A stretch of 8,885 nt of DNA, taken from contig CALCMD010000004.1 of the NCBI GenBank assembly GCA_937965795.1, positions 1-8,885 on the forward strand, written 5' to 3'. Positions 1-5,731 of this stretch are shown here, in pieces. How positions within the stretch are numbered: the stretch's first letter is position 1; each line of letters starts with the position of its first letter. This DNA comes from an uncultured Lachnospiraceae bacterium. Lineage in GTDB: Bacteria; Bacillota; Clostridia; Lachnospirales; Lachnospiraceae. The position numbers and the translations under genes are program-made. Under the pieces are notes generated by a model. That model was not told the DNA's origin and did not search any database. It saw nothing but the letters and a program-made list of their open reading frames with translations.

Positions 1-522
1 GAGGCAATGGCGTCGCTGAAAGAAAAAGAAGAACCGCCGACGCCGCCGGAGAAAGAGCCGACGGTAAAACCGTCCGGGGATAAACCGAAAAAGGATGACG
101 TCATAAAAACATCCAGCGGACGCTATCAGGTCGTAGATTCGGAGAAAAAGACGGCAAAACTGGTAGGTGTAAAGAACAGAAAAGCCAAAAAGATGAATGT
201 TCCTTCAACGGTAAAATTAAAAGGAATTACCTATAAAGTAACAGGAGTCGGTGAAAAGGTTATGAAGGGCAATAAAAAACTGGAGAAAATCATCCTCGGA
301 AAGAATGTTGCCGTGATTGAGAAACAAGCATTTGCCGGTTGTAGAAATCTGAAAAGCATACAGCTCAAGGGGAAAGCGCTGAAAACAATCCGAAACGGTG
401 CGTTTCAGAAAACCGCTTCCAGGATGGTGGTAAGTGCGAAAAAGATGAGCAGAAAGCAGAAGCTTCTGCTGAAGAAAAAGATGAGAAAGGCAGGCATGAG
501 CAAAAAAGGAAAAGTAAAATAA
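1..522 (+). CDS. C-terminal part of a BspA-type leucine-rich-repeat surface protein (5' end outside window)
   Basis: The frame is open from the first base of the window, so this is the 3' part of a longer gene. The first visible Met codon, at base 7, has no convincing ribosome binding site. The visible part begins with a Pro/Glu/Lys-rich linker (about residues 7-30 counted from that Met). It continues with degenerate LRR_5 repeats: a VTGVGEKVMKGNKKLEKIILG unit, then AVIEKQAFAGCRNLKSIQL, then ALKTIRNGAF. The end is a strongly basic, Lys-rich tail. In Clostridia, such repeats with a Lys-rich C-terminus are typical of secreted or cell-surface BspA-like proteins that bind host or matrix components. 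That role is family knowledge, not visible here. The signal peptide and any wall anchor would lie upstream. A hairpin terminator follows 16 bases after the stop, so this is the last gene of its transcript. Confidence 0.75.
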   Translation, partial: EAMASLKEKEEPPTPPEKEPTVKPSGDKPKKDDVIKTSSGRYQVVDSEKKTAKLVGVKNRKAKKMNVPSTVKLKGITYKVTGVGEKVMKGNKKLEKIILGKNVAVIEKQAFAGCRNLKSIQLKGKALKTIRNGAFQKTASRMVVSAKKMSRKQKLLLKKKMRKAGMSKKGKVK

Positions 523-532
523 GCGATCAAAA

Positions 533-570
533 GAGGGAGGCGCACTGGCTGACAGTGCGCCCTTCCGTTT
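533..570 (+). terminator. Rho-independent terminator of the LRR gene
   Basis: A perfect 9-bp stem pairs GGCGCACTG (539-547) with CAGTGCGCC (553-561) around a 5-base loop. A weaker extension pairs GGGA (535-538) with TTCC (563-566) across a one-base bulge. Only a short T stretch (GTTT) follows, so termination may be moderate. The site lies directly between the LRR stop and the next promoter. Confidence 0.7.
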
Positions 571-584
571 CATAGAGAGCCGGT

Positions 585-613
585 TTGACAATCGAAAGTC
601 CATATGCTATAGT
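585..613 (+). promoter_or_regulatory. Sigma-A-type promoter of the MATE pump transcript
   Basis: TTGACA (585-590) and TATAGT (608-613) are separated by 17 bases, close to the ideal vegetative promoter. Transcription would start near 620, immediately before the structured leader, so the leader is transcribed in full. Confidence 0.85.
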
Positions 614-620
614 GAAAAAG

Positions 621-705
621 ATATTTTTCTTGCCACCGGGTAAGGGCGTTTTGCGCTGAATTTCGTATCGTTAGGTCTTTGCAGATACGAAGTCCGGCGT
701 TTTTT
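621..705 (+). promoter_or_regulatory. Candidate guanidine-IV (mepA motif) riboswitch controlling the MATE gene
   Basis: The leader starts with a small hairpin, GCC (632-634) with GGC (645-647), whose loop holds ACCGGGTAAG. It is followed by a long hairpin ending in a U run. The loop bases CCGG (636-639) could pair with CCGG (694-697), the 3' strand of the terminator stem. ACC (635-637) could alternatively pair with GGT (674-676) in the terminator loop. Either contact would offer a ligand-stabilised antitermination route. From memory, the mepA motif (guanidine-IV class) occurs in Clostridia upstream of MepA-type MATE genes, uses such a GC-rich loop contact and acts as a transcriptional ON switch for guanidine. 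Position, size, downstream gene and the ACCGGGTAAG element fit. The class assignment was not tested with a covariance model, and another ligand remains possible. Confidence 0.65.
653..705 (+). terminator. Conditional terminator (expression platform) in the MATE leader
   Basis: A long stem pairs bases 653-669 with 684-700. Its core is a perfect TTCGTATC (662-669) with GATACGAA (684-691). The lower part continues with G-U pairs and one mismatch (A659 opposite C694). TTTTTT occupies 700-705. As it lies between the promoter and the MATE start, it must be bypassed for expression, which marks it as an attenuator. Confidence 0.85.
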
Positions 706-726
706 ACTTACAGGGAAGGTTTTCTT

Positions 727-756
727 ATGAGAAAAAGCGATGGGAGGACTTTATGA
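727..756 (+). CDS. Putative 9-codon upstream ORF overlapping the MATE start
   Basis: After the leader terminator, ATG at 727 opens a short frame encoding MRKSDGRTL. It ends with TGA at 754-756, which overlaps the MATE ATG (753-755) as ATGA. A GGGAAGG sequence (713-719) sits 7 bases upstream, a good ribosome binding site. The MATE gene's own GGGAGG site (742-747) lies inside this small frame. Ribosomes ending here could re-initiate on the pump, giving translational coupling. Nothing beyond the geometry shows the peptide is made, and chance is plausible for so short a frame. Confidence 0.35.
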   Translation: MRKSDGRTL

Positions 757-2069
757 AAACAAACGCATATGGAAGAGAATTTATAAAATATACATCACTG
801 AACATCCTGGGAATGCTGGGACTCTCCTGTTATATTCTTGCAGATACCTTTTTCGTGTCCGAAGGGGTGGGGCTGAACGGTCTGGCGGCTTTGAATCTTG
901 CGATTCCCGTTTACAGCTTTACACATGGAACAGGGCTGATGCTTGGGATGGGCGGTGCGACGAGATATTCTATTCTGAAAAGCCAGGGGAAAGAAGAGGG
1001 TGCGGACAGAACTTTTACGAATACGGTGGAACTGACGCTTGCTTTTGGGGTGTTCTTTGCCCTGACGGGCATTTTTTGTTCGGAAGCCGTGACTGCGATG
1101 ATGGGGGCGGATGCGCAGGTTTTTGAGATGACAAAAACCTACCTGCACATCTTACTGCTGTTTGCGCCCATTTTCCTGTTTAATGATGTGATGATCTGCT
1201 TTGTACGAAACGACGGCAATCCGGCGCTGGCGATGACCGGAATGCTGGTGGGCAGTTTCGCGAATATTTTTCTGGATTATTTTTTCATTTTTCCGCTGAA
1301 AATGGGGATTTTCGGGGCGGTACTGGCTACGGGCTTTGCGCCTGCGATCAGCCTGTTAATTTTATCGCGCCATCTGATCAAAAGAAGGAACGGCTTTCAT
1401 CTGGTAAAAATGAGGCCGAAGCTGTCTTTGACGAAGCAGGCGGTGCCTTTAGGGATCCCGTCTTTGATTGCAGAGCTTTCATCAGGCATTGTTATGATTG
1501 TATTCAATGCGATTCTTCTGCGTCTTCAGGGAAACGTCGGAGTTGCCGCCTATGGGGTGGTTGCAAACCTGTCGCTTGTGGTGGTGGCGATTTTTAACGG
1601 GATGGCGCAGGGAATCCAGCCGCTGGTCAGCAGGGCATACGGGGCTCGGGATATGGGAAACAGCAGGCGGGTGCTGCGATATGCGCTTTTTACGATGCTT
1701 GGGATTGCCGCTGCGGTTTATCTATCGGTTTTTTCCCTTGCAGGCCCGATTACCAGTGTGTTTAACAGCGAGAACAACCAGCAGTTACAGGGGATAGCAG
1801 AAACAGGGCTGAAACTGTATTTCACGGCGGTTCCCTTCGTGGGATTTAACATTCTTCTATCCGTATTTTTTACTTCCACGGAAAAAGCGGCGCCTGCTCA
1901 TATCATTTCCCTGCTGCGGGGATTGTTCGTGATTATTCCGATGGCATTTTTTCTGTCCGCAGAATGGGGCGTGAATGGCGTCTGGCTGGCCTTTCCCGCC
2001 ACGGAGATGATCGTTTCTGCCGCAGGGATGGGAATGTATGCCGGATGGTTGAAACGGAGGAAGAGATAA
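753..2069 (+). CDS. MepA-like MATE family multidrug/cation efflux transporter
   Basis: This 438-residue protein has the length and hydrophobic profile of a MATE transporter with 12 membrane helices, which exports cationic compounds using a proton or sodium gradient. The N-terminal half shows the MepA-type pattern: ADTFFVSEGVGLNGLAALNLAIPVYSF (about 31-57) and GTGLMLGMGGATRYS (about 59-73). The second half repeats the fold, with PLGIPSLIAELSSGIVMIVFN near 226-246 and GMAQGIQPLVSRAYGA near 282-297. The start at 753 follows GGGAGG (742-747). A leader resembling the guanidine-IV riboswitch suggests the natural substrate could be guanidine or a related cation, which is inference from context. The gene appears monocistronic, although no strong terminator separates it from the next promoter at 2082. 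Family assignment is sure, but substrate is not. Confidence 0.92.
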   Translation: MKTNAYGREFIKYTSLNILGMLGLSCYILADTFFVSEGVGLNGLAALNLAIPVYSFTHGTGLMLGMGGATRYSILKSQGKEEGADRTFTNTVELTLAFGVFFALTGIFCSEAVTAMMGADAQVFEMTKTYLHILLLFAPIFLFNDVMICFVRNDGNPALAMTGMLVGSFANIFLDYFFIFPLKMGIFGAVLATGFAPAISLLILSRHLIKRRNGFHLVKMRPKLSLTKQAVPLGIPSLIAELSSGIVMIVFNAILLRLQGNVGVAAYGVVANLSLVVVAIFNGMAQGIQPLVSRAYGARDMGNSRRVLRYALFTMLGIAAAVYLSVFSLAGPITSVFNSENNQQLQGIAETGLKLYFTAVPFVGFNILLSVFFTSTEKAAPAHIISLLRGLFVIIPMAFFLSAEWGVNGVWLAFPATEMIVSAAGMGMYAGWLKRRKR

Positions 2070-2081
2070 GGGAGGCTTGTG

Positions 2082-2111
2082 TTGACAATTCTATCAGGAA
2101 AAGGATAGAAT
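2082..2111 (+). promoter_or_regulatory. Promoter of the lipoprotein-hflX-PAS-DUF4317 operon, with an overlapping dyad
   Basis: TTGACA (2082-2087) and TAGAAT (2106-2111) are 18 bases apart. An inverted repeat, TTCTATC (2089-2095) with GATAGAA (2104-2110), covers the spacer and the -10 box. It could be an operator or a weak hairpin from read-through transcripts. The promoter lies 13 bases after the MATE stop. Confidence 0.75.
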
Positions 2112-2147
2112 AAGGGCATGAGCAGGTTATAAAAATGGAGGCGTGAT

Positions 2148-3194
2148 ATGAGAAAATGCAGTAAAATGGCAGTCATTCTTTTTCTTTCGTTATTCATGGC
2201 GGGATGCCAGAAAAGAGAGGCAGAACCCACGAACGTGGAAGTGGGAATGAATGCCGTTGAAAATGGGGATTACCGTGCGGCGCTTACGAGCTTTGACGCG
2301 GCGGTCGCCGGGGGAGAAGATCTGATCCGGGCTTACCGGGGAGCGGGAATGGCATATATGGGGCTGGGAGAATACGATCAGGCGGTGCGGATGTTTGACG
2401 CGGCGCTTCAGGAGACGGATGGGCGTATGGAGCAGACCAGAAAGGACATTCTGTATTATAAGGCATCAGCCCTCTACCGGCAGCAGGATTATGACGGGAC
2501 GATTGCTGTGTGTGCGGAAATTCTGGAGATGGAGAAGGAAGGGGACGCCCTCTACCTCACGGGAACGTGTTATCTGGAGAAAGGAGAGGAAAAGGCGGCG
2601 CAGGCGAACTTTGACGCTGCGGTGCAGGCATCGCCAGAGGACTATGACCTTTACCTGAATATTTATGAGAGCTATAAGGAAAAAAAGCTTTCTGCAAAAG
2701 GGGACGAGTATCTTCAGCAGGCGCTTCAGATTGAGAGCGGCGAAAAAAAAGACGCCTATAACAAGGCGAAGATTTACTATGATCTGGAAAATTATGAAGA
2801 GGCACAGGAGCAGCTTACAGAGCTTGTAGGAGAAAAGGATGCGGATGCGCTTCTTCTTATGGGAAAGATCACACTGGCGCTGGAGGACTTCGTGCGGTCA
2901 GAAGGGTTATACCGGCAGTATCTTGCAGAGGTCGGGGAGAATGTGGAAGCGTACAATGGAATCGTTCTGGCGCAGCTTGCACAGAAGGAGTATGATGCGG
3001 CTCTTGCAACGATCGCCGAAGGGCTGAAGCTGGAGGAAACGCAGGGAAAGCAGGAACTGTATTATAATGAAATTGTTGCTTATGAGTATAAGAATGACTT
3101 TGCTACGGCAAAAATAAAGGCAGAAGCATATGTGTCGAAATATCCTACGGACGAAATGGGACAGAAAGAGTATGAATTTCTGAAAAGCCGCTAG
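2148..3194 (+). CDS. TPR-repeat lipoprotein
   Basis: This 348-residue protein starts with a lipoprotein signal peptide: basic MRKCSK, a hydrophobic stretch (about 8-18) and the lipobox FMAGC with Cys20 as the predicted lipidated residue. The mature protein should be anchored to the outer face of the membrane. The rest is almost entirely tetratricopeptide-like helical repeats from about residue 32 to the end. Examples are ENGDYRAALTSFDAAVAGG (38-56), GLGEYDQAVRMFDAAL (72-87), QQDYDGTIAVCAEIL (112-126), LEKGEEKAAQANFDAAV and QKEYDAALATIAEGL. TPRs serve as protein-binding scaffolds, and no enzyme domain is visible. GGAGG (2137-2141) precedes the start. The stop is 11 bases before the hflX start, so the two are cotranscribed. 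The specific role is unknown; assembly or stress sensing at the envelope is only a guess. Confidence 0.88.
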   Translation: MRKCSKMAVILFLSLFMAGCQKREAEPTNVEVGMNAVENGDYRAALTSFDAAVAGGEDLIRAYRGAGMAYMGLGEYDQAVRMFDAALQETDGRMEQTRKDILYYKASALYRQQDYDGTIAVCAEILEMEKEGDALYLTGTCYLEKGEEKAAQANFDAAVQASPEDYDLYLNIYESYKEKKLSAKGDEYLQQALQIESGEKKDAYNKAKIYYDLENYEEAQEQLTELVGEKDADALLLMGKITLALEDFVRSEGLYRQYLAEVGENVEAYNGIVLAQLAQKEYDAALATIAEGLKLEETQGKQELYYNEIVAYEYKNDFATAKIKAEAYVSKYPTDEMGQKEYEFLKSR

Positions 3195-3205
3195 GAAGAA
3201 AGAGA

Positions 3206-4459
3206 GTGTTCATGGAACTATTTGAATTAAAGGAGATTGAGGAGCGGGTGATTCTGGTGGGCGTTCAGGAGAACAACGGGGACGACACCGAAGAATCGCT
3301 TCATGAGCTTGAGGAGCTGGCTTCTACCGCAGGGGCGGTAACCGTAGGAATGCTGATTCAGAACCGGGAGGCGGTTCATCCAGGAACCTACATTGGAAAA
3401 GGAAAAATCGAGGAGCTGCGGATACTGGCGGAGGAGCTGGGGGCCACGGGCATTATCTGCGACGATGAATTGTCTCCGGTACAGCTTCGGAATCTGGAGC
3501 AGGAGCTGGATATTAAGGTCATGGACCGGACCCTGATTATTCTGGATATCTTTGCGGGAAGGGCAAGCACCAGCGAGGGGAAAATACAGGTGGAGCTTGC
3601 CCAGCTCAAATATCGTCAGGCAAGGCTGGTAGGACTGCGGGATTCCCTGTCCAGGCTTGGCGGAGGGATCGGCACCAGGGGGCCGGGAGAGAAGAAGCTG
3701 GAGATGGACAGACGTTTGATCAAAGACCGCATCGCCCAGTTGAACCGTGAGCTTGCAGAAGTAAAAAGGCACAGGGAGGTGACGAGGGCAAAGCGCAGTA
3801 AAAAGAAAACTCCCGTGGCAGCCATTGTGGGCTACACCAATGCGGGAAAATCTACGCTTTTAAATACCCTGACGAATGCAGGGGTCTTACAGGAGGACAA
3901 GCTGTTCGCCACACTGGACCCTACCACGCGTCTGCTGGAGCTTACCGGGGGAGCGGGGATTCTTCTGACGGATACGGTGGGATTTATCCGAAAGCTGCCG
4001 CATCATCTGATTGAAGCGTTTCGCAGCACCTTAGAGGAGGCGAAATATGCGGACGTCATTCTGCATGTGGTGGATGCTTCGAATCCTCAGATGGAAAAGC
4101 AGATGTATGTGGTTTACGAGACGCTGGCGAAGCTTGGAGTACAGGATAAGACTGTGGTTACGCTGTTTAATAAGCAGGACCGGGTGATGGAAAAAGAGAA
4201 TCTGCGGGATTTTAAAGCCGATCATACGCTGAAGATTTCGGCAAAGACCGGAGAGGGATTGGAGGACTTAAAGGCCCTTCTGGAGAAAATCCTTCAGGAA
4301 CGGAGTGTTCTCATTGAAAGAATTTACCCGTATTCCAAAGCGGGGCTGATTCAGATCATCAGGAAGCGGGGGCAGCTTCTGGAGGAGGATTACCGGGCGG
4401 AAGGGATTTACGTCCGCGCTTATGTGCCGATGGAAATTTACGGAACGGTAGCGTTGTAA
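3206..4459 (+). CDS. hflX: GTPase HflX, ribosome-associated
   Basis: HflX binds the large ribosomal subunit and, with GTP, splits stalled or stress-inactivated 70S ribosomes. The 417-residue length is normal for the family. Residues 14-200 form the HflX N-terminal domain and helical linker, including the conserved glycine loop GGGIGTRGPGE (152-162). The G domain follows with P-loop GYTNAGKS (209-216), switch region TLDPTTR (236-242), DTVG (256-259), NKQD (322-325) and SAKTGEG (345-351). All GTP-binding motifs are intact. The start is ambiguous. GTG at 3206 lies 7 bases after AGGAAG (3193-3198); ATG at 3212, two codons on, has only the weaker AGAGAG (3200-3205). The difference is two residues. 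The gene is the second of the operon. Its neighbours do not suggest a specialised variant. Confidence 0.95.
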   Translation: MFMELFELKEIEERVILVGVQENNGDDTEESLHELEELASTAGAVTVGMLIQNREAVHPGTYIGKGKIEELRILAEELGATGIICDDELSPVQLRNLEQELDIKVMDRTLIILDIFAGRASTSEGKIQVELAQLKYRQARLVGLRDSLSRLGGGIGTRGPGEKKLEMDRRLIKDRIAQLNRELAEVKRHREVTRAKRSKKKTPVAAIVGYTNAGKSTLLNTLTNAGVLQEDKLFATLDPTTRLLELTGGAGILLTDTVGFIRKLPHHLIEAFRSTLEEAKYADVILHVVDASNPQMEKQMYVVYETLAKLGVQDKTVVTLFNKQDRVMEKENLRDFKADHTLKISAKTGEGLEDLKALLEKILQERSVLIERIYPYSKAGLIQIIRKRGQLLEEDYRAEGIYVRAYVPMEIYGTVAL

Positions 4460-4494
4460 AAGAGCGGAACAGATGGAGCAGGAGGAAGAGACAG

Positions 4495-4896
4495 ATGAAG
4501 TTATATCCGTATTTGAAAAGTATTTTGGAGGAAGACCGCTGCGCAGTCGTAATCTGCAATCTGAAGCATGAGATCATTTATATGAATCCGGCGGCAAAAG
4601 AGCAGTATGTGAAATGGGGCGGTGCAGAGCTTTTGGGAAGGAATCTGCTGGAATGTCACAACGACGCTTCACGGGAGATGATACGGAAGGTAGTGGAATG
4701 GTTTCAGGAAAGCGGTGACCACAATCGAATCTATACCTCTCATAATAAAAAGAAAAATAAGGACGTATATATGGTAGCGCTCCGGGAGGAGGACGGAACG
4801 CTGATCGGCTATTATGAGAAGCATGAATACAGAAATGTGGAGACAGAGCCGCCGTATGACTTTGAAAAAGGAGGATGCAGGGAGACAGGGATATGA
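4495..4896 (+). CDS. Small single-domain PAS protein
   Basis: This 133-residue protein is essentially one PAS domain. It runs from a hydrophobic strand CAVVICNLKHEIIYMNPAA (16-34, with the typical N-P-A after the first strands) through GRNLLECHNDASREMIRKVVEWFQ (48-71) to the final strands VYMVALREEDGTLIGYYE (91-108). There is no kinase, cyclase or DNA-binding domain, so it may act as a free sensor or adaptor that binds a small ligand or a partner protein. The ECHN segment (53-56) resembles the Cys-His region of PAS domains found in DUF438 proteins. That is a resemblance from memory, and the ligand is unknown. AGGAGGA (4480-4486) lies 8 bases before the start. The TGA stop overlaps the ATG of the next gene, implying translational coupling and perhaps joint function. 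Confidence 0.8.
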   Translation: MKLYPYLKSILEEDRCAVVICNLKHEIIYMNPAAKEQYVKWGGAELLGRNLLECHNDASREMIRKVVEWFQESGDHNRIYTSHNKKKNKDVYMVALREEDGTLIGYYEKHEYRNVETEPPYDFEKGGCRETGI

Positions 4897-5519
4897 TAAA
4901 CAGAGAAGATATGCTGGAACTGACGAGACGCATGACGCCTTCCAGGACTTCGTTTACCAGGATTGCAGGCTGCTATCTCGACCGGGACGGGGAGATTGAC
5001 GGAACCTTTAACACGCATTTCCTGAAATTGTCCGGTGCGGAAAAGAGTGGAAAACTGGCGATTGCGAAAGCGATTCCTTTTTCCAAAACAAATGAGCAGT
5101 TAAAGGAGTATGAATTTCCGAAGGAAGCGAAAAGGGCGGGGAGCGCCTGGCAGCTTTTGGAGGCCATGAGGTCCTGCGGACTGAAAAATGACGCCCTGAT
5201 GGAGATATTCTATGAAATCGTGGCGAAATATTATCAGGCGGAACATGATTATGCGATTCTTATGTTTCATGACAGCTATGATATTCCGGTCAAAGGCTCC
5301 GATAAAGAGCGTCAGTGGGAATCAGAGGAAGTATATGAGTATCTGATCTGCGCCATTTGTCCTCTGACGGGAGATTATGAGCCGGGAGAACCGGAGTGCG
5401 GGTTTCTATATCCTTCTTTTGCGAACCGGAGCTGTTATGCCGGGCATGTGGCGGTATTTCAAAAGGACGCCGCGCATCCCCACAGAGAGATTGTGGAAAA
5501 AGTGTTGGGATGCGTATAA
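4893..5519 (+). CDS. DUF4317 domain protein, short form
   Basis: This 208-residue protein of unknown function resembles the N-terminal half of the Clostridia DUF4317 family. Recognisable parts are the start (MINREDMLEL-RRM-P-R--FTRIAGCYLD, residues 1-30), EFPKEAKRAGSAWQLLEAMRSCGLKNDALMEIFYEIV (74-110), the HDSYDIP segment (126-132), EEVYEYLICAICPL (145-158) and GFLYPSFANRS (170-180). Full-length members, as I recall, run to nearly 400 residues. This one ends at EIVEKVLGC (199-207), where the others continue, with no sign of a frameshifted remainder downstream. I chose ATG 4893 because GGGAGA (4880-4885) is 7 bases upstream and the protein then begins as the family does. The earlier ATG at 4875 has its AGGAGG directly adjacent, too close to be used. 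The 4-base overlap with the PAS gene implies coupling. Confidence 0.75.
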   Translation: MINREDMLELTRRMTPSRTSFTRIAGCYLDRDGEIDGTFNTHFLKLSGAEKSGKLAIAKAIPFSKTNEQLKEYEFPKEAKRAGSAWQLLEAMRSCGLKNDALMEIFYEIVAKYYQAEHDYAILMFHDSYDIPVKGSDKERQWESEEVYEYLICAICPLTGDYEPGEPECGFLYPSFANRSCYAGHVAVFQKDAAHPHREIVEKVLGCV

Positions 5520-5540
5520 CAATATGTCACATTAATTAAT

Positions 5541-5597
5541 AAAAAGCACAATATCTAGGGGGCCTGTAATAAAGAGTTCATAGATATTGTGCTTTTT
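5541..5597 (+). terminator. Operon terminator: perfect 17-bp inverted repeat
   Basis: Bases 5541-5557 are exactly complementary to 5581-5597, with a 23-base loop. The left arm begins AAAAA and the right arm ends TTTTT, so it should terminate transcripts on either strand. It lies 21 bases after the DUF4317 stop and just before the nrdD promoter, insulating the two units. Confidence 0.85.
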
Positions 5598-5601
5598 CTG
5601 G

Positions 5602-5630
5602 TTGACGAGGGAAAGTATCTCTGATAGAAT
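5602..5630 (+). promoter_or_regulatory. nrdD promoter
   Basis: TTGACG (5602-5607) and TAGAAT (5625-5630) are 17 bases apart. Transcription would begin near 5637 and give a leader of roughly 90 nt. It starts with a small hairpin, CACTC (5636-5640) with GAGTG (5645-5649). No clear NrdR box pair was found around it. Confidence 0.75.
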
Positions 5631-5665
5631 AGAACCACTCGACTGAGTGAAAGGAAGTATCGGAT

Positions 5666-5731
5666 ATGTCGGAAAAAAGGAAATATTTTCATAAATGGTG
5701 TGTTATCTGGAAGGAGAAGGGATATGTTTAA
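5666..5731 (+). CDS. Putative 21-codon leader ORF overlapping the nrdD start
   Basis: ATG at 5666 opens a 21-codon frame (MSEKRKYFHKWCVIWKEKGYV). Its TAA stop at 5729-5731 lies 8 bases inside nrdD, in a different frame. AGGAAG (5652-5657) is 8 bases upstream, a reasonable ribosome binding site. The geometry would let translation of this frame cover or expose the nrdD ribosome binding site (AAGGAGA, 5711-5717). No homology is recognised, and chance is possible. Confidence 0.3.
   Translation: MSEKRKYFHKWCVIWKEKGYV

Noticed and set aside
740..1126. Alternative 128-codon frame overlapping the MATE start
   Set aside because: It is a shadow of the MATE gene in another frame, with an odd Cys/Gly-rich composition and no family resemblance.
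3227..3772. Minus-strand 181-codon frame inside hflX
   Set aside because: It is a long antisense shadow of a strongly conserved gene, and no plausible ribosome binding site or homology was seen.
4875..4892. Upstream ATG for the DUF4317 gene
   Set aside because: Its AGGAGG touches the start codon with no spacer. The ATG at 4893 has proper spacing and matches the family's N-terminus.
5541..5597. NrdR box for nrdD within the inverted repeat (CACAATATCTA)
   Set aside because: It only partly resembles the NrdR consensus, lacks the usual second box at a fixed distance and is fully explained as a terminator arm upstream of the promoter.
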